Below are positions 27,001-34,525 of a DNA stretch of 64,000 nucleotides, piece after piece (position 1 is the stretch's first letter; every line of letters starts with the position of its first letter). The translations under genes were made by a program, and so were the position numbers. Source of the stretch: Eublepharis macularius (Eukaryota > Chordata > Lepidosauria > Squamata > Eublepharidae); the NCBI RefSeq assembly GCF_028583425.1, contig NC_072805.1, forward strand, positions 13,774,001 to 13,838,000, read 5' to 3'. The notes under the pieces are model-generated. The model saw only the letters and a list, made by a program, of their open reading frames with translations. It did no database searches and had not been told where the DNA came from.

Positions 27001-28311
27001 ACTTTTAAGCTGTTAAAGAGTTCTGATCGCTTTGAAGCAGTCCTATCGGTGGCTGGCTGGGATCGAAATTTACTACTTGCTTTTACGGCTCATGGCCTGC
27101 AGCAACTTAAAACCTGATTCCTCTTTGCCTGCCAGAAGATCCACAGTATCTTCAAATCGTGACCTGAAAAATCTTTTTTTGTTTTGAAATATTGAAATAT
27201 TTTTGTTTTGAAATATTCTGGCCTGATGAAGAGTTCTAGTGAACTTGAAAGCTAGGGTTTTTATTAGCTAGGGCTAATAAAAGGTATTGCATCGATTTAC
27301 GTACTCGGCTTTTTGGCTTTTACTTTTAGACGAACAACTCGGGATTGTAAGCCCTTCCATCAGACCTTATGAATCACATTCCTTTTCTCCACCTTGCCAA
27401 TATTATTTTAAGCAGCACAGGGGCGTCTGATAATTTCTCCTATCTCAGGAGGAGATAAATTAAGAGTGGGGGGGTGTGACTCATGACATTCACATCCCAA
27501 CTATCTCATACACCATAAGGGGCATGCAAGGTAAAAGAGCCCCGTGGCGCAGAGTGGTAAGCTGCAGTACTGCAGCCCAAGCTCTGCTGAGTTCGATCCT
27601 GGCGGAAGCTGGGTTAAAATAGCCGGCTCAAGGTTGACTCAGCCTTCCATCCTTCTGAGGTCGGTAAAATGAGTACCCAGTTTCCTGGGGGTAAAGTGTA
27701 GATGACTGGGGAAGGCAATGGCAAACCACCCCAGAACAAAAAGTCTGCCAGGAAAACATCGTGATGCGACGTCCCCCCATGGGTCAGTAATGACTTGGTG
27801 CTTGCACAGGGAGAACTACCTTTACCTAAGGTAAAAAGTACTTATGCTTGAGTGTAGAAGTGCAGCTTCCTGGGCTGTAGTTCTAGATGGCTGTAGGTGA
27901 GTGGGCAGTGACTGATCTAACCCTGCAGTTCCTTTCGTTTTTTTTGGAGAGGACAGCATGGCAGAATTTCCAGTTCTCTAATCTCTCCCCTCTTTGCAGT
28001 TTCTTGCAGGCCCCCAACTTGTGGCATTGTAGTATTTATTCCAATTTATTTTTACTGTTTTTTCCTTGGGTTTGTTTATACCTAGCTCGAAAGTATCGAC
28101 TCCTTTGCATTAATTTTACTTTCTCTTCCTCTCCACCTGTCAGGTTGCTCCAGCAGAAGGATTTTCTGACCTTGCCAAGCAAGTGTTGACCTCTCCTTTC
28201 AAAAACTACATCCTGTCAGTCATCAGCGTGGGCATCTGCATCCTCTTCCTGGTTGGCCTGATGTGTGGGCGCATCACTAAGCGAGTGACACGAGAGCTGA
28301 AGGACAGGTAG
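5933..28311 (+). CDS. GLG1: Golgi glycoprotein 1 gene (GLG1), 3' part, 18 coding exons
   Basis: Eighteen exons with GT-AG borders and compatible phases join into 2091 nt, encoding 696 residues and a TAG stop. I recognise the protein as GLG1 (also CFR-1, ESL-1, MG-160), a type I Golgi membrane glycoprotein that binds FGFs and E-selectin and affects TGF-beta processing. What is seen: repeated units of about 60 residues with spaced cysteines (patterns such as C..DI..FC and ..CL....), three N-glycosylation sequons (NETS, NLTE, NDTL), one C-terminal membrane segment and a 13-residue basic tail. Human GLG1 is about 1,180 residues, so roughly the N-terminal 480 residues, including the signal peptide and Gln-rich region, lie upstream of the window. 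No frameshift or premature stop is present. GLG1 is followed on the same strand by PDPR. Confidence 0.97.
6055..6434. other. GLG1 intron after exon a
   Basis: 380 bp in which no repeat or other feature is recognised. Confidence 0.5.
6435..6536 (+). CDS. GLG1: GLG1 exon b
   Basis: Acceptor CCCTTAG, donor GTGAGT. It encodes ILSCLMEHLYTEKMVEDC... to SRDW and ends with two bases of a Lys codon. The SCLMEHL / DCEHRL cysteine spacing fits the GLG1 repeat. Confidence 0.95.
6537..6876. other. GLG1 intron after exon b
   Basis: 340 bp in which nothing is recognised. Confidence 0.5.
6877..7030 (+). CDS. GLG1: GLG1 exon c
   Basis: Acceptor TTTTAAATAG, donor GTAGGG. It encodes 51 codons starting LDPVLYRKCQGDASRLC and ending RTEEQGRR. 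It carries the sequon NETS, which is conserved as a glycosylation site in mammalian GLG1 as I recall it. Confidence 0.95.
7295..7460 (+). mobile_element. tRNA-derived SINE fragment
   Basis: Contains GGTGGTTAAAGTGT, GGGAGACCCAAGTTCGAATCC (B-box-like) and GCTTGGACCAGTCACACAC, ending ATGGAAATTGCTTTGGGTCCCC. This layout is shared with five other copies in the window (for example 24546, 26690 and 41470) and matches abundant reptile MIR/CORE-like SINEs. Confidence 0.7.
7796..7933 (+). CDS. GLG1: GLG1 exon d
   Basis: Acceptor TTTTTGGCAG, donor GTATCC. It encodes 46 codons, LSRECRAEVQRILHQRAMD... to EKTETGQ, with the repeat pattern KC..DL.KWC. Confidence 0.95.
7934..8893. other. GLG1 intron d, first part
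   Basis: No exon is recognised. CTTTGGGAGTGCT occurs twice near 8119-8161, and CATCTAGTCTAGCCCCC (about 8500) resembles the 3' tail of a CR1-type retroposon. Confidence 0.4.
8894..10064. mobile_element. hAT-like non-autonomous element, A/T-rich, 1.17 kb
   Basis: Bounded by CAGGGTGGAT and its inverted copy ATCCACCCTG. The flanking 8-mers ATTGGGAT and ATTGAGTT agree at 6 of 8, consistent with an aged 8-bp target duplication. Subterminal regions repeat the word GATTTAAATC on both strands. No transposase-like frame is recognised, so it is probably a deletion derivative. Confidence 0.75.
10065..10469. other. GLG1 intron d, middle part
   Basis: Moderately A/T-rich, with nothing identified. A CTTAGTCA(G/A)AACATAAAAA unit is tandemly duplicated around 10427-10465. 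Confidence 0.4.
10470..10852 (+). mobile_element. Retroelement remnant, Penelope-like terminal repeat suspected
   Basis: The stretch ends with CTGAAGATGCCAGCCAC, GCTGGCGAAACGTCAGG and ACAGCCCGGAAAATCCA. I associate this terminal signature with a widespread reptile retroelement, probably Penelope-like. A 19-bp piece is duplicated at 10801-10819 and 10824-10842. Bases 10736-10776 can be folded as a hammerhead-like core (see findings). The family assignment is from memory and uncertain. Confidence 0.5.
10853..11355. other. GLG1 intron d, late part
   Basis: No recognisable element or exon. Confidence 0.4.
11356..11560. mobile_element. Fold-back interspersed repeat (GTCTACTAGCACC family)
   Basis: Contains GCAAGATTTGAGTCTACTAG, ACCAACAAGATTTTCACGAT and, further on, an inverted match GTCGAAAGCTTACACCCTGAAAAT. 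The same words recur at 41240, 42600 and 43060, so this is a dispersed repeat with an internal inverted structure. Confidence 0.6.
11797..11883 (+). CDS. GLG1: GLG1 exon e
   Basis: Acceptor TCCTGTTTTAG, donor GTAAAT. It encodes 29 codons, ELECLQDHLDDLVADCKDIV... with the sequon NLT. Confidence 0.95.
11884..13632. other. GLG1 intron after exon e
   Basis: 1.75 kb. An eight-T/ten-A inverted run lies near 13013-13028. No exon or known repeat family is recognised. Confidence 0.4.
13633..13695 (+). CDS. GLG1: GLG1 exon f
   Basis: Acceptor TTCTCTGGCAG, donor GTAAGT. It encodes 21 codons, DIQIEALLMRACEPIIQTFCH. It is the shortest visible exon and contains the paired cysteines of a repeat. Confidence 0.95.
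13933..14046 (+). CDS. GLG1: GLG1 exon g
   Basis: Acceptor CCCACATTCAG, donor GTGAGT. It encodes 38 codons from EVADNQIDSGDLMECL to VGVTHFQL, in the same phase as its neighbours. Confidence 0.95.
14316..14636. mobile_element. hAT-like MITE (CAGGGGTTCCCAA terminus)
   Basis: Starts CAGGGGTTCCCAACCCC and ends CACTTTGGGGACCCCTA, an imperfect terminal inverted repeat (GGGGTTCCC / GGGGACCCC). Interior words such as CTGTGGGCTCCTTC are typical of a common reptile non-autonomous hAT. A clean target duplication could not be settled by eye. Confidence 0.6.
14792..14880 (+). CDS. GLG1: GLG1 exon h
   Basis: Acceptor CTCCTCCTCAG, donor GTACGT. It encodes LQMKDFRFSYKFKMACKED to NIKK plus two bases of the next Lys. 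Confidence 0.95.
15019..15136 (+). CDS. GLG1: GLG1 exon i
   Basis: Acceptor CTCCCCTTTCAG, donor GTAAAT. It encodes VDVVICLSTTVRNDTLQDG... to RVEELEM, with the sequon NDT. The intron before it is only 138 bp. Confidence 0.95.
15137..15628. other. GLG1 intron after exon i
   Basis: 492 bp in which nothing is recognised. Confidence 0.5.
15629..15721 (+). CDS. GLG1: GLG1 exon j
   Basis: Acceptor TTGTCTTGCAG, donor GTGACT (weaker than the others). It encodes 31 codons, TEDIRLEPDLYETCKTDIKN to YGNAQ. Confidence 0.95.
15722..16860. other. GLG1 intron after exon j
   Basis: 1.1 kb, A/T-rich in the middle. It contains the alternating purine-pyrimidine near-palindrome at 15957-16011. No other element is recognised. 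Confidence 0.5.
15957..16011. repeat. TG/CA-rich near-palindrome
   Basis: The two ends (GTATATGTACACAC and GTGTGTACATATAC) are perfect inverted copies over 14 bases, and the inner part pairs with a small offset. Almost every step alternates purine and pyrimidine. Confidence 0.8.
16861..16998 (+). CDS. GLG1: GLG1 exon k
   Basis: Acceptor TTTAACTGCAG, donor GTGAGC. It encodes 46 codons from IIECLKENKKQLSSRC to RVCKQMIK, spanning the end of one cysteine-rich repeat and the start of the next. Confidence 0.96.
16999..17681. other. GLG1 intron after exon k
   Basis: Bases about 17248-17375 (GATTGAGTCCTGTAGTACCTT, GACATAAGCTTTGG) look like a degraded copy of the fold-back repeat seen at 11356 and 43060. 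The remainder is unassigned. Confidence 0.4.
17682..17805 (+). CDS. GLG1: GLG1 exon l
   Basis: Acceptor TCTTTTGCCAG, donor GTAGCG. It encodes RFCPEAEAKHMLQCLKQN... to RQITQNT plus one base of an Asp codon. Confidence 0.96.
17806..18640. other. GLG1 intron l, first part
   Basis: Nothing recognisable apart from a short A/T-rich tract near 18541-18575. Confidence 0.4.
18641..19420. repeat. Probable interspersed repeat, family not recognised
   Basis: The left part holds AATCCCAGATCTGATCTGGA and the right part GGTTAAATCTGGGATTTTC, CCAGATTTCAGGAATCCCAG and CCTGGATCTGGAACACCTGG. These inverted and repeated words suggest a non-autonomous DNA element with repeated subterminal motifs. The ends are not defined. 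Confidence 0.35.
19421..19993. other. GLG1 intron l, last part
   Basis: A/T-rich, with nothing identified before the short acceptor CTTGGTAG. Confidence 0.4.
19994..20136 (+). CDS. GLG1: GLG1 exon m
   Basis: Acceptor CTCCTTGGTAG, which lacks a strong pyrimidine run, and donor GTGACT. It encodes YRLNPVLRKACKADIPKFC to KLKYADQ. The split Asp codon is completed by its first two bases. Confidence 0.95.
20137..20719. other. GLG1 intron after exon m
   Basis: 583 bp. No exon or known repeat is recognised. Confidence 0.4.
20720..20821 (+). CDS. GLG1: GLG1 exon n
   Basis: Acceptor TTTTTCCAACAG, donor GTGGGA. It encodes 34 codons, RLSPDCEDQIRVIIEESALD to QMHCSDE. Confidence 0.95.
21101..21515 (+). 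mobile_element. LINE 3' end fragment
   Basis: A frame at 21133-21363 reads through NVPRAKFLARILPATNTHSE and KIVFLLSDID, followed by an A/T-rich tail, GGCTATAGACAATAAATTTATT and a (TTA)n-like end. ORF end, short 3' UTR and triplet tail suggest a non-LTR retrotransposon truncated at its 5' end. I cannot name the clade. Confidence 0.5.
21785..21935 (-). mobile_element. tRNA-derived SINE, antisense
   Basis: On the minus strand it reads GGGCTCAGTGGCAGAGCATC, TGTGCAGAAAGTCCCAGGATC and AGCATCTCCAGTTAGAAGGA. This is the same family as the + strand copy at 55174-55373, with A-box and B-box motifs of a tRNA-like head. Confidence 0.75.
22119..22226 (+). CDS. GLG1: GLG1 exon o
   Basis: Acceptor TTTTTTTAAAG preceded by a (GT)n run, donor GTAACA. 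It encodes 36 codons, ISTLCAEEAAAQEQTGQVEE to VEMCKK. Confidence 0.95.
22227..22623. other. GLG1 intron after exon o
   Basis: 397 bp between exon o and the hAT-like insertion. Nothing is recognised. Confidence 0.4.
22624..23332. mobile_element. hAT-like non-autonomous element, 709 bp
   Basis: Starts TAGGTGTGTGC and ends TTGTACACCCCTA, an imperfect terminal inverted repeat. It is flanked by ATTTTGAA and GTTTTGAA (7 of 8 match), as expected of an 8-bp target duplication. Subterminal zones repeat CCGAATC/GATTCGG-type and CCCGAAGC-type words. The interior holds inverted pairs such as GGGCCCT...AGGGCCC and CTATCAGCTGGCAG...CTGCCAGCTGATAG. Confidence 0.75.
23333..23659. other. GLG1 intron between hAT-like element and exon p
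   Basis: About 330 bp. Nothing is recognised. Confidence 0.4.
23660..23780 (+). CDS. GLG1: GLG1 exon p
   Basis: Acceptor TCTGCCCTCCAG, donor GTAAGT. It encodes EVLNMLKESKADIFVDPV to IPPGRGR plus one base of Gln. Confidence 0.96.
23781..24545. other. GLG1 intron p, first part
   Basis: A run of C/G around 23993-24007 is the only low-complexity feature. No exon or repeat family is recognised. Confidence 0.4.
24546..24705 (+). mobile_element. tRNA-derived SINE fragment
   Basis: TGGTGTAGTGGTTAGTGTT, GTTCAGATCCCCACTCTGCC and GGAAGCTTGCTGGGTGACTT are the head and core words of the same SINE family as at 7295 and 26690. Confidence 0.75.
24769..25583. mobile_element. hAT-like non-autonomous element, 815 bp (TAGAGATGGGC terminus)
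   Basis: Starts TAGAGATGGGCACGAA and ends TTCATGCCCATGTCTA. Flanking 8-mers CTCAGTAT and ATCAGTAT match at 7 of 8. Both subterminal zones are built from the words ACGAACC/GGTTCG and AAACCACGAACC, probably repeated transposase-binding sites. There is no credible transposase frame. Confidence 0.8.
25923..26029 (+). CDS. GLG1: GLG1 exon q
   Basis: Acceptor GATTCTGCAG, donor GTGAGG. It encodes MSCLMEALEDKRVRLQPEC to EMWSYAAK. This is the last cysteine-rich repeat, with CLMEAL and ECKKRL. Confidence 0.96.
26030..26689. other. GLG1 intron q, first part
   Basis: 660 bp. No exon or repeat family is recognised. Confidence 0.4.
26690..26890 (+). mobile_element. tRNA-derived SINE
   Basis: Contains GGTCAGTGGTGGACTAAGG, CTGGGAGACCCGAGTTTGAT, TTGGGCCAGTCACATACGCT and CCTACCTCACAGGGTTTCGG, with an A-rich end near 26872-26890. 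Same family as 7295, 24546 and 41470. Confidence 0.8.
26891..27527. other. GLG1 intron q, middle part
   Basis: Bases 27221-27300 (CTGATGAAGAGTTCTAGTGA, GAACTTGAAAGCTAGGG) recall another short retroposon family. The identity is not established. Confidence 0.3.
27537..27827 (+). mobile_element. Sauria SINE, full-length-like, with target duplication
   Basis: Begins GAGCCCCGTGGCGCAGAGTGG, carries the core words GGCTCAAGGTTGACTCAGCC and GGTCGGTAAAATGAGTACCC, and ends with GGGTCAGTAATGACTTGGTG and a CTTTACCT tail. The 9-mer AAGGTAAAA flanks it on both sides (27528-27536 and 27828-27836). The family is described from squamates, which is the main taxonomic clue in this window. Confidence 0.93.
28144..28311 (+). 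CDS. GLG1: GLG1 last coding exon: membrane span and tail
   Basis: Acceptor TCTCCACCTGTCAG. It encodes VAPAEGFSDLAKQVLTSP, then a hydrophobic span starting YILSVISVGICILFLVGLMC, then the cytoplasmic tail RITKRVTRELKDR and TAG at 28309-28311. Span and tail match the C-terminus of mammalian GLG1, in which they direct Golgi retention. The stop codon lies inside AG|GTAGAG, a possible splice donor (see findings). Confidence 0.97.
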   Translation, partial: VAPAEGFSDLAKQVLTSPFKNYILSVISVGICILFLVGLMCGRITKRVTRELKDR

Positions 28312-31300
28312 AGTCTGCCTTGGTAGCAGAAGGGAGGAAGGAAGGCAGGCCTGCCCGGTGCCCGGTTTGTACAGCCCTCCTTTGTATAGTCTCCCTACCC
28401 ACCTCACCCCTCTTCGGAGAGTACAAGCGAATTAGAACAAGCAGCACGTGTCAGCTGAGTTTCCCATCTCGTCCATGGCATCTCCAACCTCGGAACGAGT
28501 TGGCATGTGCAGCCGTGATGGCCCAGCCAGCAGCTTCGTTACCTGTCGCTAGCGACTGTTGTTTGCCTGCCTGTAGACCAAGTCTCTTTCTTTCCTTCCT
28601 CTCTCTCTCTCTCTCTCACTGTTGGAACTGCCCTTGCTCTCCAAACCAGACTGACACAACCTGCAGCTTGAGAGGTTTTTAAAGTTAAATTTTTAAAAAT
28701 CTGTTACAGGCATAGCATTTAGCAGTGGGTCTTGGTGGGGGGACAGCGTTTGTGCTCTGTGGCTGGGCAGGAGGACTGAGAGAGGAGGGGCTTCACCCAC
28801 CACTCACAGCTGGCCTTGCTTTGGACGTCTGGTTCACTTAGAACAAGCACCTCCAATGCAGAATCAAAAAGTTGCCTCCAGAAGTCTGTCATCTCTACTG
28901 ATTTTCTGCTTTTGTTCCCGTGTTCTGTTGCATTTGTTTTCTATTTTTATGGCGCTCCCCTACCCTACTGTTTGCCAAAAGGCAATGCCTTTCTTCTCTC
29001 CCCCCCCCATCTTTAGGCTAATTTAAAAAGAAACATTGACCAGGGTAAAGAAACTCCAGTGGTCTTAAAGGGTGGCCCTTGTGAAACCATATCACACCCT
29101 AAAGCAAGCCGATGGATAAGGCTTCTGCTGGTGTGTGCAGTTGGGTAAAGTAAGTGACCTTCTCAGGAGGAAAATAGAAAGGTTTCAACACTCCAGGGAG
29201 TGCCAAATGGGGTGGGCCACAACTGCGGAACACTTGGTGCCTCTCCTTCCCAGAGTGGCTGTTCACAGGTTATTGAAGTTACTCACTGATCCTTACAGGG
29301 TTCAGGAAGAGCATTAACTACTGGAGTGTGAGGGTCCCCCCCACCCATGCTCTCCAGAATGCAGCCAAAGGGATCCTCAGTGTCATGAGAAAGTAGCCGG
29401 GAGTATTAAAAGTAAGATCAACGGGAGGGCCCACACAGGTCTGGGGAGGAGAGAGAGGGTTGTACATTTACCCGGCTGAAAGGGAGAGGTGTATTTGCTT
29501 GAAACAATGCTTCCCGTAGCTTTCTAGCCTCCCCCCCAGTAGGTGGCGAGTGTCATCTCTCGTCTGTTGCTTGGGAAGGAGCATGAAGATGAAGCGTGGC
29601 AGCAGTTGCACAGACCCTTTGGCTGTGTGCAGTAGGGTATCTATTAACCAGCTAGATGCAGTAGCCTGTGTATATTGTGGAACATTAAATTGTGGGTTTG
29701 GGCTCTCTGCCCCAGGCAAAGGTTTGCGTGCAGGGTCTGTATGTCCCCTCTTCCTTCATGTAGCTAGGGAAATGTCATTCTTCAAAGTTCTGCATTGTCC
29801 ACCAAAGCAAAGGGGCCGACCTAACTTGCTGCATCACGGGGCGGATAGAGTGTCGTGCATGACTGATACTGTGAATTTTTTTCTCCGCTTCCCCTTGACG
29901 TGCTGGGGGGGGAGGGGTGCAACATATTTTAAGCTTTTAGCAAAGCTTTTCCATCCTGCAGGACAGAACGATGCAAGGTCTATCTATGGAAAAAAGCTGT
30001 GCGGGTTTTCTGATGACCACTCACTGTTTCAGGCCTCCAGAATCGAGGGGGTGTGCTGGTCCTGCCCCCTCATGTGTATATGCCGAAGGCCTCCGTGGAC
30101 TGCAGCCACTGGAGGAATCTCCACCTCCACCGCCCCCCCTCCTACTTCTGGAGTTATTGATCCTCTGAGAGGTGGGACTGAAAAGGGGCACGTGCCGTGG
30201 TTCCCCAATTAGTGCTTTCCAAAGTGTCTAGTCTCCCAACGGAAAAAAAAAATCACCTTTAATGTTTTGTTGATCCGTCAGCGAATTGAATCAAGAAGCT
30301 TCTCTTGAGTACTAGCTTCCTGGGAATAATTGTGACAACTGATAATATTGCATCGACCACCATCCAGAATTGGGGAGGGGAGGGGAGTGGAAGACCAGTA
30401 GCTGCTCCTAAGCTAATCTGAAAAGCCCAAATGAGGGAGGGAGCGAAGAAGATAAATGGCAGGGTGGTTGTCGCTGTTGGTCCTGTAGTGGGATATGAAG
30501 AACAGACCTGGGCAGATCTCATTCATTCCAAGATAGAGGAAAGAGAGGGCCTTTCATTGGCCCTTATGCTTGGTGACTCATGCTCTTGAAATTGTGCTTC
30601 TAAGGGTGAGTAGGTCTCATACTCGCCAGGAGAGTGCCCTACAGTATATTGCACAAGGAAGACTCTTCTGTGGTTTCCCTTCAAGCAACTACACTTGCCT
30701 CCCCCCAGTCCTGGGTAGAGTGTTCCATCAGCAAAAGGACCAGATGCTGCTTGGAAGCAGCAGCAGCGTTTATTTCCGAAGCCACCTTGTTTTGTTTCAG
30801 TTGTTGGCATGTAGTGACGCTTCTCAAGTGCAAACAGCAGAAGGCAGCAGGTCTGTGGCTGTGTGAACTGTGTGGGTGGTGCTTATTTGTGCCTGCAGGT
30901 GCCTGAAAAGAGGCAGAGCCCTGAGCGGCTAGGAAAAGTCAGTACACTCCACGTGCCTCAGTTTACAGAGATGACAAAGGGGCTCTTTGAAGCAGACCTC
31001 AGGTGCGCAGTTCCTGCAGCCTCAGCTCCCGGGATGTCTCTGTGCAGTTTGGGGCTTCATGTTCTGTTCCTCAAACATTCCTTCTCACTGTAGAAAGGAG
31101 AGGGCTGGCCCTTCAGATAGCGAAGTATTCCCCCATCTCCTGAGGCTTATTGAACAGTTTAGTTAAATAAATGCACAGCATCCCAGGTACTGCATTTACA
31201 GCTTAGCAAAGGGGGAGCAAGACAGAGAAGTGCTGTTGCTTGAGGAAAGTAAAGAGGCTGTGCTCGGTGTCCCATGGTTATTGGGAGAAACGTTTTGCTT

Positions 31301-32465
31301 CCTAAAAAAAAAAAAATTAAAAACCCTTTCGTGATTCCCATCTTTTAACACATTGGCCTTTGGGTGTGTTATCAATAGCTCTGTCTGCTGTGCTGACCCT
31401 ACACCTTTCACAGGAAAGGAAGCTTGCATGTTATGGGTGAACCCTGTGTGTGGGAGAGAAATCATTGGAATTAGGGGATCAGGCATTGATGCGTGCTGGC
31501 AAGAGAAATGGGACATTTGTGCAGTTTCTGCATAGGGGCTGTCTTGGAGAGTGATACTTTCCCTTAAAAAAACCCAGCAGCACTTAGAAGTGGCTTGCCT
31601 TGACTGTTGACTTCATCACATACACAAAAAAATGAGCTACGTTCAATAGCTTGACTGGGTAGACACGGATTTTAGATGTGTTGCTTCTCTTTTTTGTACA
31701 AATGGGGGCCAAGCACACTTCTGCGAGTACATTAAGAATGTTTCTGGAATATGTCTAGCACCAAACAGGAGAGAGCCTTGAAATTACCTTTAGAAAGAGT
31801 ACCATCTGGCATGGAGGGATTGAGAATACCAGCCCTTGTTGGATGGAAGGGCATCTCCACCACTTAGCTTTCTCCTGCTAGTCTACCTATACTAGCTGTA
31901 ATGGCAGGGAAATTAGCCACTTCTGTGTCATTTGTGGGTGTCCTGTGTGGATACTGCACACTCAATACTTGCAGGCGGCAAATGCATCCATCTGGAGGAC
32001 CCCCAGTAGTTGCCGAGGGTGCATTTCCCCTTCAGGGATATTTTTTTGGGAACTCATAATTGCAGTGGCGACTGATGGGAAGGGATGGTGGCCTACACTG
32101 ACACGCTTGTGCTTGAGGAAAGAGGCATGTAGGCACACAGATCAATCTCAGGATGGTATCTAGGGGTTAGGTTCGATGCCTCTCCTGCAGCTTGCAAAAG
32201 AAGCCCTATGGGAAGAGTCAGTGGTAGATCGTTCAGCAAACGTCGGCTGACCGTAGTCCTTTTTAAAAAAATGTAACATTAATGAGAATTCTTTTTTGTA
32301 AATTGTTTTCCCTTTCTATGTATAATACTCTTGGCCGTTCTTTGTTTTTACATGTCCATGCTGTGTAATTTTTGAATTGTTAACTGAGAATCTGAACATA
32401 ATGTGCATTTTTTCTGTACAGATGAAATGGGAGAATTTAATAATAAAAAAAAGAGGCTGCAGCTT
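28312..32465 (+). other. GLG1: GLG1 3' untranslated region (inferred)
   Basis: No further coding exon is seen after the stop. The sequence contains a (CT)n run at about 28597-28618, an internal AATAAA at 31166-31171 that could give a shorter transcript, and a terminal AATAAA at 32442-32447. The zone just before it (about 32280-32450) is A/T-rich and repeat-free, as in a genuine 3' UTR end. Open frames inside, including one of 220 codons at 29550-30212, show no recognisable protein features. The extent is inferred, not proven. Confidence 0.65.
32442..32447 (+). promoter_or_regulatory. Candidate GLG1 polyadenylation signal
   Basis: AATAAA in GAATTTAATAATAAAAAAAA, followed within about 30 bp by T-rich and GT-containing sequence (TTTTTACTTGTTTGCTTGTG), the arrangement expected of a cleavage/polyadenylation site. 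Confidence 0.65.
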
Positions 32466-32833
32466 TTTACTTGTTTGCTTGTGTCTCCATTAACTAAGGA
32501 TGTCAATGGGCTGTGCTCTATAATGGTCGTTCTGAATCTGCCTGGAGTGGAACTATAATTTTGGGGTGCATGTTAACTTATGCTTGGCATTCACATGGTG
32601 ACCACCGTTATCTTCAGTAGATTTAAAGTTCCAAGCTCAGCTGAGAACTGTAATAGAGATAATCCATGATATTGAGTTGCTGTGTTTGGGGGTGGGAGGC
32701 ACTATGGAAGGCTTTGGGTAGTCTGCTTTTATTTAATATATTTCTCCACCTACCTTTCTTGTTGAGAATCAAGGTGGATTACAGAGTTAAGAACAATGCA
32801 ATAAAACTGGATCATAAATTAAATACTAAAGAG
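32466..32833. other. Intergenic, nothing recognised
   Basis: About 370 bp downstream of the inferred GLG1 end, without a recognised repeat or gene. Confidence 0.4.
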
Positions 32834-33085
32834 AGCTAGTTTGGTGTAGTGGTTAAGAGCAGTGGGATTCTAATCTGGAGAGCTGGTCTTGATTCCCCAC
32901 TCCTCCACTTAAAGCCAGCTGGGTGACCTTGGGCTAGTCACAGTTCTCTGGAGCTCCCTCAGCCCCAATTCACCTCACAGGGTGTTTTATTGTGGGGATA
33001 ATAATTACATACTATTATGTCATTTGTAAATCGCTCTGAGTGGGCATTAAGTTGTCCTGAAGGGTGGTATATACATTGAATGCTA
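32834..33085 (+). mobile_element. tRNA-derived SINE
   Basis: TTGGTGTAGTGGTTAAGAGC, GATTCCCCACTCCTCCACTT, GCTGGGTGACCTTGGGCTAG and the tail GAGTGGGCATTAAGTTGTCC...GGTGGTATATACATTGAATG with (ATT)n. It is an uninterrupted copy of the family at 43895 and a useful reference for the Helitron insertion there. Confidence 0.85.
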
Positions 33086-33653
33086 TTATTATTATATAAA
33101 ATAAAAACAGTATAATATAGCCAATAGCATGGATTTGGTAAGGTACAGGATCCAATATACTGGATTTCACAATGAGAGTAAAATGAATATAATACATTCA
33201 GTAAACAATGCAGTACAAAGGTGGAGCAAAAAGTAAGCTGCTGAAAAATGTTACAGGCAACACTTTTACTTCTGTAGAAGCTCTTTTTCAAAATTTATGT
33301 GACCAGATCCCTGGCCCCTGTGGTGTAAAAACAAATTGACTCAATTTGTGGAGCAATCTAACATAACTACTTGCTGCAAAACTGATCCTCCCACCCACAA
33401 CATCCTGTTTGTTTTTTTTGCAAAGACCTAGGGTGGCGTTTTTCTAACTGTGCTTAGCAAACAGGCTTTGCACAATGAGATCAGTAACGTGTCTGAAAGA
33501 CTCCTCACAGAGTACCACCATTCTTCCCATGCAACCTTGGTGAAGTCCAGCATGCTTGGCAGTTATAGGAGAGGTCTGCATGTATGCCCTAGGGGGGAAT
33601 GTACGGGCATTCCTCATCAAACATTATGGAACAAGTGCCACGAAGGCTGAAGG
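33086..33653. other. Intergenic, nothing recognised
   Basis: A/T-rich at first, then mixed. No gene or repeat is assigned. Confidence 0.4.
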
Positions 33654-34041
33654 CAGGGCTGGGGTCTGCATAGCCTGAGGTGGTGCCACTGGCGGAGCCC
33701 AAGGCTTCTAATGGAGCCTACTGCTGCTCATACCCACACATTTCCTGTCACCCCCATTGACGCCCTTTTCTTGTCTGCCCAGTGCTTTGTCACCAATGAT
33801 CCCAGCTGCTGGAGCGCAGCATGTGGCCGCTGCCTGCAGCAGAGATGCTCCTGGTGACAATGGCAGTGGAACTCCCCACTGCCCAGTGTCATTGAGGAAA
33901 GTGCACAAAAATGGTGTAGACACTGACAGCTGAGAGTGCGGGTATGGCTGAGGGAAGGATCCACAGGCATGTGGGACACCTGGATAGGTAAGCAAGAAGT
34001 GGGCCCGGTATAGGGTTCTCTGAAACCTAGAGCCAGCCCTG
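33654..34041. mobile_element. hAT-like MITE, 388 bp, with perfect 8-bp target duplication
   Basis: Termini CAGGGCTGGGGTCT and GAGCCAGCCCTG are inverted repeats. GCTGAAGG flanks both sides exactly (33646-33653 and 34042-34049). No coding capacity is recognised. Confidence 0.85.
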
Positions 34042-34293
34042 GCTGAAGGCTTGGAAGTTGCTGGTGAAGCGTGTTCCTAGCAATTTGGGTTGACTTAGCC
34101 CATTGTCTTTTGAAGCTAAACAAAGCCCAGGGAGAGGCAGTTTGCCGTAGTAGGTCTACTGATAGCCGGACCCAATGCGTTTTGTGAACTGGTGGCCCCT
34201 CTGCTGTGATTGTTATTTCAACTTTTATTTTTATACGAGTGTCATCTATAAAATCCATGGAGCCCAAAAGTACATGTACATCCTTAATTGGTG

Positions 34294-34525
34294 TAATAAT
34301 AATAACATTCGATTTATATACTGCCCTTCAGGATAACAACGCCGACTCAGCGCAGTTTACAAAGTATGTTATTCTCACAACAATCACCCTGTGAGGTGGG
34401 TGGGGCTGAGAGAGCTGTGACTGACCCAAGGTCACCCAGCCAGCTTCAAGTGGGGTAGTGGAGAATCAAACCCAGTTCTCCAGTTTAGAATCCCGCACTC
34501 TTAACCACTACGCCAAACGGTAATT
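34294..34525 (-). mobile_element. tRNA-derived SINE, antisense
   Basis: Reverse of the 32834 family: (AAT)n, CGATTTATATACTGCCCTTC, CACAACAATCACCCTGTGAG, AAGGTCACCCAGCCAGCTTC and CTTAACCACTACGCCAAAC at the tRNA-like end. Confidence 0.85.

Noticed and set aside
29550..30212. 220-codon open frame on the plus strand
   Set aside because: It lies within the inferred GLG1 3' UTR, with no recognisable domain, no acceptor at its start and low-complexity Pro runs.
30259..30810. Antisense frames between GLG1 and PDPR that could be a third gene
   Set aside because: Short, overlapping, without splice context or recognisable protein features, and inside the inferred GLG1 3' UTR.
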